Shown: positions 36,501 to 46,493 of the stretch, piece by piece
How positions within the stretch are numbered: position 1 is the stretch's first letter
Layout of the letters: each line of letters starts with the position of its first letter
DNA from: Lumnitzera littorea
Lineage: Eukaryota; Streptophyta; Magnoliopsida; Myrtales; Combretaceae
DNA: 64,000 bases
NCBI GenBank assembly: GCA_024138015.1
Contig: JAMXBB010000009.1
Coordinates: 45,845,054 to 45,909,053 of the forward strand
Direction of reading: 5' to 3'
Made by a program: the position numbers and the translations under genes
The notes under the pieces: model-generated
The model's input: the letters and a program-made list of their open reading frames with translations, nothing else
Database searches by the model: none
Told to the model about the DNA's origin: nothing

Positions 36501-37763
36501 GATTTGCAAGTGAAAGATATAAGGGATAATGATAATGACACATGGAATTTTAACCTCATTAAGAATCTTATTTCAAATGAGGAGTGAAATGGCATCAATA
36601 ATGTCCCTGCTATCAATTTAGATGTAGATGATAGAGTGGTTTGGCTAGGAAATACTAGTGGAGTGTATTCAACAAAGTTTAGTTACTTACATATCATAAA
36701 CAATTTTTTTGTAATGAGTAGCAATTGACCATTGTCCTCAACTATGAGCAAAAAAGGGATATAGAAGTTAGTTTGGAATCTCTAAATAATGCCTAAAATA
36801 AAACATTTTCTCTAGAAAGTTTGTTTGAGTGTGATTGCATGTAACCTAAATCTATTTAAGAGAAAGTTAAAGCCTTCCCCTATTTACAATTTTTGTGACG
36901 TTGAAGAGTCCATAGGACATATTTTCTTTAAATTTAGATGGACTCACTATGTCTAGTTTGCTATTTTCGGATATCATTTTGATTACTAGTCTATTGTAAG
37001 GATTAAAAATTGGCTTTTTGTCAATAGTTGAACTGTATTTTGTAGATGGAAAATAGGATGCAATGAGCATGGTAGCTCTAACACTATGGCATATTTAGAA
37101 GATTAGAAATGAAAGCATTTTCAATCGCGACAATTCCAATCCAATAGCTGTTGTGAGAGAATTCTTTTGGCAATAAGTGAGTTGCAATTTATGAGGATGA
37201 GTCTAATGGTGCTGTAAAATATGTTGATTGAGCTTGCTATTTTGTTGGGAGGAGGAATGAGAAGTAAAACTTGGAAGCCACTTGATAGAAGAAAATTGAA
37301 GATCAACTACGATGGAGCATCTTCATATGTATAAATGACTGCTGCTGTTGGATTTGTTGTATGCAATTACTCAAGTTACCTGTTAGCTACTGTCTCATCA
37401 GTTTGCCTAAGTTTGAATGAAGAGACAACTAAAGCCATGGCTATTCAAGAGGGTTTGAAGTTTGCTTTGCAATTCAGATGGTCTTCGATTTAGGTGGAGT
37501 CGGATTCTCTAGTTATTATCCTAAGTATTCAAAAGCCTGAATCTTGTTTGTGGCACATTAAGCCTATTATTTTTGAGATCATTGAGTTAGCTAAGAACTT
37601 TCCTTAATTTCTTTTTTATTAGTAGAAAAGCAAACTCTTATGTACATTGGGTTGCATCCCAAGGTTTAAGGGGAGTATTTCTTGATGTGAGAGGATCTAT
37701 TCCTCCATCTCTTTTGATTTCTTTACTGTTGCTAGATAAAGAATTGTGTAATCTGGTTTGAAT
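33600..37763 (+). pseudogene. LINE ORF2: endonuclease, reverse transcriptase, zf-RVT, RNase H
   Basis: Domains appear in order despite many stops. The apurinic endonuclease start reads NC, stop, GLGPPSTVSEMKRIIF, with SLVFLMETRNKSN (33640-33740) and LALWWD. RT follows from about 34920: DEVMQAI, LGPTKAPG, FKPISLCN, an IKIDIAKA core block, then LLHTDDFVFF at about 35670-35700, where the usual FADD is HTDD. The zf-RVT region (IYNFCDVEESIGHIFF) is near 36880-36935. RNase H (KINYDGA, LNEETTKAMAIQEGLKFAL, VESDS) lies at 37290-37640. The order and length fit a complete L1 ORF2 that has decayed in place, with no large deletion evident. Confidence 0.85.
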
Positions 37764-37797
37764 TAATGAATAATCTTTTCTTGGCCAAAAATAAAAA

Positions 37798-39720
37798 AGC
37801 TCCCAAAATGTCACATTTCTTAAAGTGAAAATGGTATTAATAACCCTTGAAAAAAAAAAAAGGTTCTACTAATGCCCCTACTGAAATATAGTAATAGTTT
37901 ACAATGAAATGGATTAAAATGAAACAGAATGAAATTAAAACTAGAATGATAAATTCATATTAGCATTTGATGATATCTATGAAATAAAATAGGATGGAAT
38001 GTGTGTATAGTAATACTTGTTAAAAATACTCCCAGTTATTAGATGTCATAATTTTTTTGAAAATTAAATAAGTCATTTTGATCGATGATAATTAATGAAG
38101 GTGAAAGGAAACAACGATCCTACCTTTTCAAAAATGGAATTGAATTCCCTCTTGAAGATAGAATCGTTGATTCTAAGAATTTGCAATTCTACTTTCTAAA
38201 AGTACTTCTAAACATGGGAAATAAAATGAAAACATAAAACCACAATTTCATTTCAAGTCCATTCCCCCATATCATATGTGGCATAAGTGAACAAATAAGC
38301 ATAAATGTCTAACCATTGCCTCAAAGTGGAGGTGATGATTGTGCAGTGAAGATAATGAGTTAATTGTTGTGCTACCAATGATAACATCTTGTAAAAGAAT
38401 CAACCCACTTATTAGAAGAAAGAGATAAAGATAGATATGGAGAATGAGATGGATGGAGATGTAGATGAAAATGAAGAGTCACCAAGCTTGAGTATAGGTA
38501 AAAGAAATCTTTAGTGGGTTTTAAGAAGATGGGTTTTATTGAGATGGGGTGAGTAGGTGTAGGGGGTTGGGCTAACAAGTGGTGGCCACTCTTAAGGATC
38601 AATTCAAAGTTTCAAAGTTAGGGTCTTTTATCTTTTCTGTTAGGAGAGAGAGAGAGGAGAGGTGAGGTATTTGTTTAGTTCAAAAGTGTTAAGCATGTCA
38701 GGTTAGTTCCACCAAAGTGAAATTTCATGTGGTACATATTCAAACCTCTCTTTAATAACAAAACAAACTCAAGAAGAAAATCATGAAGAATTGGATGATG
38801 AAGCACAACAAGGATTTGATTTAACAGTTTCAAAAGCTGGATGTGCAGATCAATTTTGATTTTCAAAATATTAAACCAATAGTCCCTAACTTTGGAAGGG
38901 AACTAATGCTTGAGCAAAATATCAATAAACATTTTAGAGACATTTGTTCATAAACTTAAAAAAGGAAATTCGTCAGATGTGTGTTATGTACATATAACGT
39001 GAGTCAACACTTCATGTGATGTCAAAAGAGTGTATGCCTTAAGATGATAGTTTCAAGTAGAATGAAATATAGACTATTCAAGGAGAAGGAAAAAATAGTC
39101 TTTGTGCGAGACAATGGTGCTCAAAACCATCGATTTTGTAGTTCTTGAAATCCGAGGAGGTAAATCTTGAATGCTTAAGAATCTTTAATCTTCTGCATCT
39201 ACTTGATCCTTGAGTAAGCTTGCCGATTATTCTTTGTTTCAATCATCTCCGACTTATGATAATTGTCCTCCTCTGCATGATGAAGAGCTTGCAAATATTT
39301 ATAATATGAGGTGCTTGATGATTATCAACGGAACACAACGATGGTTGATGGATAGGAGTAGCCAACTCTTTCTAGAATCTTTCGTGGGATTCTAAGTATT
39401 TGAGTGCAATAATTTGTGAATTGAGTGTGTAAAAACTACTAAGAAAGATTAAAACTAGTCAAGTTAACTTTAACAATTCCTCTTCCTTAGTCTATAAACT
39501 AAAAACCTTTTAAGCCACCCGAAGATCAAGGTTTGATCCAATGGTGTGGACTTTGTCACTATTTCAAGTTCAAGTGGTCGTTGGATATAAGCATATTTTA
39601 GCCATATGCAGAGGTAAATAAACAAATACGATCCTTTTGTTGCAAGTGTTCCAAGAAAGCGGAGTAATCAAAATATCCAGAGTAAACTGTCAAAATAAAT
39701 TAAAAAAAAAAGAAAAACCC
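37798..39720. other. Unassigned sequence
   Basis: AT-rich with a GA-rich tract at 38645-38670 and several short open stretches without motifs. No element borders or RNA genes recognised. Confidence 0.6.
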
Positions 39721-39945
39721 TCTCTCTAGAAGTTTCCCCTCTCGATCCTACCTCTTCTTTCATTCATCCTAATGGAGAAAAGGTGATTCAAACCCTTAAT
39801 CCACTAAATCAATACTAAACACGGTTCTAAAGGGTTTTTTTATTGAGAATTTGCGATCAATCAATCTTGCCAATCAAGAGACGTTTCTAAATCAGGCTAG
39901 ATTTCTTTTTCTTCTATGTATAAAGATAAATTGCTTTGATCAACA

Positions 39946-41814
39946 ATGACATATTATGAGTTTTTCTTCTCTTCTCATGATCATGAACTGATGGATAATG
40001 ATCCTTATCACTCATCGCAGGAAAGCGTTGAGGTAAGTGACGATTGATCTGAAAATTTGCCGGACGGCGTCAAAAGGGTCTTTTTTCATGGAGGAAGAGA
40101 AACAAGCGTTGATTCAACCCTGGTGAACTTCCTTTATTGTTGAGTTAATGGGTATAACGCTTAGATACAAGCAATTATATCAGCATCTAAATGGTTTGTC
40201 GTCTTTTGTACAATAGTTCTCGGTGATTAGTGTTGGTTATGGATATTTTATTATCTCCTTTGTATCAGTTGAGGATATGCATCGAGTAATAAAACAAGGT
40301 CCTTGGTTCCTTAATGGTCGATTTCGATTAATTCAAAAATGGGAACCAGAATTTCAGCCGTCAAGGGCAAAAAACCATGCTGTTGCGGTGTGGTTACGAT
40401 TTAATGAGTTGCTCATGGAATATTATTCTAGGCAAGCTCTTCTCAGAATAGGTGAAACTTTGGGGCCTGTACTTAAGATGGATATGTATACCACGAACTT
40501 CGATAGGGGGAGATTTGCCAGGATGTGCATTCAATTAGATCTTAATAAGCCTTTAGTACATACGTTGTTAATTGGTTCGAAACATTATTAAGTGCACTCT
40601 GAAGGGATCAGTACGCTTTGTTACATTTGTGGACTTATCGATATGTACTCTCGCATTGCCCATAGAAGAAGAATGATTCATCTTCAAGCCAACAAGGGGC
40701 TAGAATGGCATAAGGAAATGAGTCTCTTGTTTTAGAAAAAGATAAATTAATGGGCTCACAAGAAGTTGGGCCGACATATAATGGCTATGAGAAAGATAGC
40801 AGTGCGTCAGGAAATGGCAGTAGAGGGACCAAAATATAATCAGACATTAGAGAGTATAGATGGATTAGTTAATCTAGGAGAACCTTAGGTTGTCCAAGTG
40901 CTCTTATGGTGAACGGGTCCTTGTCAAGCCTAGAAAGCCACATGATAAGGGAAAACTGCCTAATCAAGAGCCTGCTTATATGGGAGGTGGTAGTAATTCA
41001 TCTATGCAAAAACAAGGTCATGAGTTGGAACCCATTACTACACAGCAAGGGCCAATAGATTTGCCACATGCACCTGATTTAATGCAAGTGTTAAGGCATG
41101 CACTTGATAAAGAGGAAAGTGGACTTAGTTTGGCGGCTGGAGTTAATCATGACACCAGGTCTCAAGAATGAAATTCTTCAATAGGCACTAGTGCACCTCA
41201 ACCACCCACGGTGGACGGCTTGTTAGATGAGAAAGAAGAGGCCCTGAACGATAACTCCAAGCCAAGAGTAAACATCAAGAAGTTGGTCCGAAAGGTAGCT
41301 CCAAAATGAAACCAAAATACTTCAAAGTGAAAATATTAGAGGGCCCATCAATGGAAGCCCGCTACCGGCTATTTTGCCTCAAGTGCAATTGAACATGGCA
41401 CAGGGCAATAGTGTATTTGCTTCATCTGAAATTGAGTTCAAATCGAGCATACCCAATTCATCTGGTTCCACGTCTTCGCATCAAGATAACAGAACTTTAT
41501 GGCACGTTGGAGGAGATGCCGGACGGCTTAATGATAGGTTCGCAAATGAACTTTTTGGTGAAGTTCTCAATGGTATTCCACGAGCTGCAGACCGACCCTG
41601 CGAAGATAATGGATTACAGGATGCCAACCATTTAGGGGGTAATTATCCTAATGCTGCAGCAACTCGAAATTCCCACATTTCTACTGTCAATCACTCTCCT
41701 GCTTTAGCACAACAAACCAAGGATGCTTTATTTTACAATCGACCCCTAGGAGTCAATGGCCTTCTTGCAAACAAAGAGGTCGTTGGAAGCGGTGCATTTA
41801 GATATAGTGGATAA
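39946..41814 (+). pseudogene. LINE ORF1 (DUF4283, zf-CCHC_4)
   Basis: The best frame at 40223-40591 reads ISVGYGYFIISFVSVEDMHR, IKQGPWFLNGRFRLIQKWEP, AVWLRF, RGRFARMCIQLDLNKPL, the classic DUF4283 core of plant L1 ORF1. Just after a stop, LCYICGLIDMYSRIAHRRR holds the first two cysteines of the knuckle. A long low-complexity C-terminal region follows in two open stretches (40890-41171 and 41374-41814). The start ATG at 39946 is the first in the leader, with a frameshift before the core. Several stops make it inactive, but it is less decayed than the LINE at 18-38 kb. Confidence 0.85.
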
Positions 41815-41852
41815 TCTCAGGTTGGAAGGAGGGTCTCTTTGTTATAAGGTTA

Positions 41853-41943
41853 TCATGATGGCAATTGATAGCGAGGAGCCCACAGCTCATAGAGCTCTGA
41901 GAGCGATCCTATGGAATAACCTGCAACCCAATTTTATTTTTTA
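41853..41943 (+). pseudogene. LINE ORF2 start only
   Basis: MMAIDSEEPTAHRALRAIL followed by NNLQPNFIF parallels the start of L1 ORF2 (MxxxxWNCRG..., then RxLxxLLxxxxPDFxFLxET). The conserved WNCRG is not preserved. It ends at a stop, 12 bases before the A-run. Confidence 0.55.
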
Positions 41944-41966
41944 AATGTTTCCATAAAAAAAAAATT

Positions 41967-43296
41967 GACCTTTTTTCAAAATTTAGGTTTCTTTCTTAGA
42001 ATTTTGTCAAAGCGAACAAAAAAATTGATAAAATTTAATAAACTTGAAGTAAAAAGAATTCTTCAAAAATAAAATAAAATAAACTAATTAAAATTTTCAT
42101 TAATTGAGAAGGGCTTGATCTCACTTCATAAGTATATTGACACTTCAAGTAACCTAAACTAATAGAAATTTTTGTTTTACACCTTTTTCTTTTTTCAAAA
42201 AGAAAAAAATTAAATAAATAGTCCAATTTATTTGAAAAAACATATTTAAGACCCATTAATCAATTTCATAGATTTCTTTTATAGAAACCGTTTAGATTTT
42301 AGTAAGTTAGCCTTTGAACTCAAATTTTTCTTGTTTCTACTTTTCTAAAAAGTTTTTTTTTAGAAAATCAATGAGCTAATAGTTGAAATTAAGATTTATC
42401 TACTTATGGGCCCTAACTTCACTTTTTCCCGATTTCAATCTAGGGGGTTGGTTTCAGGGGCATTTTATTCATAATGTGTATTTAGATGCGGTCGAACTCA
42501 AATCATCTTAAGAACTTAGAAATGAAGCCATTATGTAAGTATTAAGTGATATAGTGTAACCACCGCTCAAGGCCGAGTTGGCCAACCTTGCTTATGTTTC
42601 AAATGAGCCAGTAATCCATAGAAGGCCTTTTGAAATTTGGGGACCTTTTAAAACCCACCTAATTGCATCTATGAGCTTATATTTGTTAGCAAGTAAATCG
42701 CATATAGCAAGTAACATGATGGAATTTGAAGTGTTCATAATATTGTATTTTTGTTTTTGAAAGCTTAAAGATCAATGCACTTTGTAATATTTTTTTTTTG
42801 TAATTTCTTATACTTTTCTTATAAGAGAAAAAATATGTAGAATTAGTTTTTTGTTCTTTATGTAGAAATTTTTAGGACAATGAAAAAGGAGATCTACATC
42901 AACAAGCCTAAAGACTCTAAGTTGGTATTCAAAAGATGGTTTCAGCTTTTTAGCCCTAAGGACCCCGAAGAGGACAATCAAAATGAAGATTGAGCCTATT
43001 ATGTTCCTAATGGAGATCTCTATTATTCTTACCTTTATATGGTTCCCTCCGAAATCTAAAATTTGTGGCTTTTTGTTTTAGGCCTCACCAATTGTGCCTA
43101 TTAATTGAAGAATATATCCAGTTACTAAAGGGCCTTAGCAATATGAGCAAGATTTACGCTCTAAACCTCAAAAAAGGCACCTATAGCACCTGAAGTGATA
43201 TATTGAGAGTGAAAAGAATGAAATAGATCGGGCTTTGAAAGAATGTAATGGGAGATATCCTTGAAAAACATTAGGTTAATACTCAAGAGAAGGGTG
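41967..43296. other. Unassigned sequence before the gypsy LTR
   Basis: Several short runs translate plausibly (for example EIYINKPKDSKLVFKRWFQL at 42885-42945), but I cannot place them in a family. A purine-rich tract (CAAGAGAAGGGTG, 43284-43296) lies just before the LTR start. Confidence 0.5.
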
Positions 43297-43476
43297 TGTT
43301 GATAGTCGGATTTCACCCTAAAATATTACTTAGCTATTCAATTGATGAGAAGATGACTAATCCTATTCTAGGCTAATGTCGACTAAGACTTAGTCCACTT
43401 GATAGGCCTTAAAGTCCGACCTGTTAATATGTTTGGTTTGAACTTAAGAAAGTGGTAGGAACAGTTATGATCTGGT

Positions 43477-44602
43477 TATTGAACCTAAAGTTCATTATTT
43501 GATTTTGATGAGAACAAAACAAAAAGTGTATATCTAAACATATTGTTTTTGAAGAGAATAAAAATAAGTGGATGATTAAACTAAGTATTATTTGATTATT
43601 TTAAGATAATCAAATAAGTTCAATTAGCTTGCTTAATGATTAAATATATCAATTATCTCTATAAGAAATTTAATCTTTTGAAGTAGTGATCAAATGATCT
43701 TGAAGTTATATTGCAAAAAGTATTCATTTGTTGTGTGTAAAAAGAATTTTCAAGTAATATTTGGCCTACTGGGCTGACGGCTCAAGAAAAAACCAGCCTG
43801 ACGGTATAAAGCCCTGGAAAATACAAAGAAAAGCTCACTGACTTAGAAGAACCAGCTTGCTAGTTCACTTGCTGGTCCACTTGCCAGTAGAGTAATTTTT
43901 ATCGTCTTGCCGGTAGTTTAAGGTACCGGCATGCCGGTAGTTTAAGGTATCGGCATGCCGGTAAATCTAATACAACTAGCTGTTGGAGCATTTAATGTAT
44001 TGTAACAAGAAGAATTGAATGGGATGATATAAATGCTCAACAACATGACCAAGGACAGTAGAGAACTAATCTTTTGCTGCAATATTTCAACATTCGCTTC
44101 TGCTCTTATTATCTATAGTTCTCATTGTTTCTTGTACCATAAATTGCTAATATTAAGAGAGATTTGAAGTGTAGTGCTTGTGAGTTATTAGTTGCAAGTA
44201 TTGAAAGTTAAAAGCACTACACCAATATTTCTTGAGATTGAGTTTTTGTGTTGAGAGTTAAGATTGTGTATTGTGTTAAGAGTTGTAAGTGTGAAACTTG
44301 TGTAATCAAGTTTGTGTTTGTGTAGTTCTTGGAGCTTGGTTTGAGAAATCAATAAAGTGGTATAAAGTTTTCGGTTGGAGGCATTATGTGTCCGTAGAGA
44401 CTAAGGCTTGGTCCGAACTCCACATTATATCCGGACTTGATCTTCTTTATCCCTATCTCTTTTAATTTCCGCACTTATTATTGTTTTATTATTGCTTTGA
44501 TTATTTTTATTATTGCATTTAGTTGTTTATATCGAAAAAGAATTGCAATTTGTCCGCAAACTTAATTCACCCCTCCTCTTGAGTTTAGCTTAGTATTCTT
44601 TA
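43477..44602 (+). repeat. SIRE-type copia 5' LTR
   Basis: Starts TATTGAACCTA (TG decayed to TA) and ends TTCTTTA, with the last CA decayed to TA. It ends in the segment TTCACCCCTCCTCTTGAG... seen in SIRE/Maximus LTRs. It contains tandem palindromic words at 43924-43963. Confidence 0.9.
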
Positions 44603-44604
44603 AT

Positions 44605-44616
44605 TGGTATTAGAGC
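44605..44616 (+). other. Copia primer-binding site (initiator Met tRNA)
   Basis: TGGTATTAGAGC directly follows the 5' LTR by two bases. It matches the initiator-methionine site TGGTATCAGAGC with one change. Confidence 0.9.
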
Positions 44617-44659
44617 TAGTCTCTAATCACTTGCTTAACCACATATTAGAGTAAAAGTC

Positions 44660-46493
44660 ATGGCATTCAATACACTAGGCTTTATGAAAGGGCAAGTTAT
44701 AAATAGACCACCACTCTTAATTGTGGATAATTATCCTTATTGGTAATGTAGAATAAGTATATTTTTCAAAACATAAAATAAACTATTATGGTAAGTAGTG
44801 GATAAAGGACCATTTAAGATAGAAGGTAAGGAAGAAGATAATTACACCGATAATGATTGGAAGTTATTAGACTTAAATGAAATAGCTATGAACATCTTGC
44901 ATTGTGCCATTAATGAAAATGACTTTAATAGAGTTTGTACATGTAAGAGTACTAAGGAAATTTGGGAAGAATTAAAAAGTACATATAAAGGATACAAAGA
45001 TAAGCTTATTATGTAGACAATTTGAAAACTTTAGAATGGATCCAAATGAAACTATTAATGAGATGCATAATAGATTCATTAACATCATCAATCCTTTGAG
45101 TGTTCTTAGAAAGACATTTACTAACCTTGAAATAAATTTCAAAATTCTTAGGTCTTTGTCAAAAAGATTGGGAAGCTAAGAGAACTACGATTGAGGAAGC
45201 TCATAATCTTAACACAATGCTAAAAGAGAACCTTTTTGGAACTCTTAAAACTCATGAGATGATTAAAAAGCAAGGAGAGGAATCCAAGAAGAAAACAATT
45301 GTTTTAAAAGCAACTGAAGAGAGCTCTAGTAGTGATGAAAGTGATGATGATGACGATGACGATGACGATGACGATGATGTGGGAATAATCATGAGAAATT
45401 TTAAGAAATTCATAAAGTTCAATAGGAAATTGGCAAAAGATAAGGATGAAAACATATTGTGATCAAGGAAGGAGAAGAAGGAAGAAATTAAGTACTATAA
45501 TTGCCAAAAACTGGGTCACATTCAACAATATTGCCTGAATCTTAAGAAGGCTGAGAAAGGAGTAAGGAAAAAGGTTATGATGGCAACTTGAAGTGATTCA
45601 AGTGACTTAGAAGGAGAAATGTGCTTTATGGCAATGAGGTATATTCTACTTCTAGTGATTCTTCACTTGATGAGCTCAAAAATATGTATGATAAGTTACT
45701 TAAGGAATTTATTAAGGCTCAAAAGAAGATAAGATGATGAAACAAATGATGATTGAAATAGGAAGTGAATTTGATTTATTTAGAAATGAATATAATAAAG
45801 TAAATGACGTCAAAGAAAGTTTAGAGGAGGATAATGAACACTTAAGATTAGAAGTTGATAAATTAAGTAGAAACAATGAAGCCTTAAATCTTAGGAATGA
45901 GAAGTTGACTAAGGAAAATGATCAATTGACAGAAAAGTGCAACTTTATTGAAACAAAAGTTGATAGCATAAAAAATGAGGATAATATGGTTAATAGGCTA
46001 AGAGAGCTTCAAATTGAAAATGCTATCTTAAAGTCTAGCTTAAATGATTCAAAACAAACTATAGCCAAGTTCATGAATGGAGAAAAGAATTTAGATAAGC
46101 TTTTTAGCTCTCAAAGGCAAGGATTGAACAAAACTAGAATTGGCTATAGTAGGGAATATATTTACAAGTCTTACAAAAGTCACTTTGTAAAAGCAACAAC
46201 TAAGACTTATAACTATTATGGTAGATATAGCTATATTGCACATACGTGTATAATATGTCGCAATACCAATTTGAATCATAAAGGTAAAATGGCTTGGGTT
46301 CCAAAAAGACAAGGATATATTATTGCAACTAACCGCAAAGGACCCAAATTCACATGGGTACCAAATAAGCAATCATATGTTTTTGTAGGAACTTCAAGTG
46401 GGAGCAACTTAAGAAACTCGAATGGTGAATGCTCAAAGAAAATTCGAAGTACCTCCAACGTGGTATTTGATTCAAGAAATTCATTCAAGTAAT
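44660..46493 (+). pseudogene. SIRE-type copia gag, ending at the protease site
   Basis: Starts MAFNTLGFMKGQ at 44660 with a stop near 44745. The capsid region continues WKLLDLNEIAMNIL, KSTKEIWEELKSTYKGYKDK (44798-45016), then in other frames to an acidic run of twelve aspartates at about 45340-45378. A knuckle reads KYYNCQKLGHIQQYC (45490-45535) with its first cysteine changed to tyrosine. Next is a long coiled-coil-like stretch (45734-46130, rich in E, K, N, L), then a second knuckle-like NYYGRYSYIAHTC and the WVPK segments (46290-46370). This domain order is typical of SIRE/Maximus gag. It stops at 46493, just after VVFDS. Confidence 0.88.

Larger units (their letters stand above)
18501..37797 (+). 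mobile_element. Near full-length L1-type LINE, split by nested LTR elements
   Basis: Removing the insertion 19066-32516 and one GGTTT copy leaves about 5.8 kb with the full L1 order: ORF1 (DUF4283, CCHC knuckle), then ORF2 (endonuclease, RT, zf-RVT, RNase H), then an A-rich tail at about 37783-37797. The joint is convincing at protein level: the frame reads WIG before the insert and continues FCYE, stop, LSDFYYACG after it, which is the usual DUF4283-to-knuckle linker. All frames carry stops. I could not find a confident target duplication, and the 5' UTR start is not resolved. Confidence 0.9.
39727..41966 (+). mobile_element. LINE fragment: ORF1 plus ORF2 start, ending in an A-run
   Basis: A plus-strand L1-type 5' end carrying a leader, ORF1 with DUF4283 and a knuckle, and the first about 29 codons of ORF2, then a short unrelated tail and A10 at 41957-41966. 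No RT, zf-RVT or RNase H follows. A LINE that keeps its 5' end but lacks the 3' end is the reverse of the usual truncation. The left border (pyrimidine-rich 39727 onward) is approximate. Confidence 0.7.

Noticed and set aside
43903..43965. CRISPR-like array, because of regularly spaced palindromic repeats
   Set aside because: Only two or three units, inside a plant retrotransposon LTR; no spacers of uniform length and no prokaryotic context.
45252..45455. Poly-serine open frame on the minus strand
   Set aside because: Antisense shadow of the poly-aspartate gag tract.
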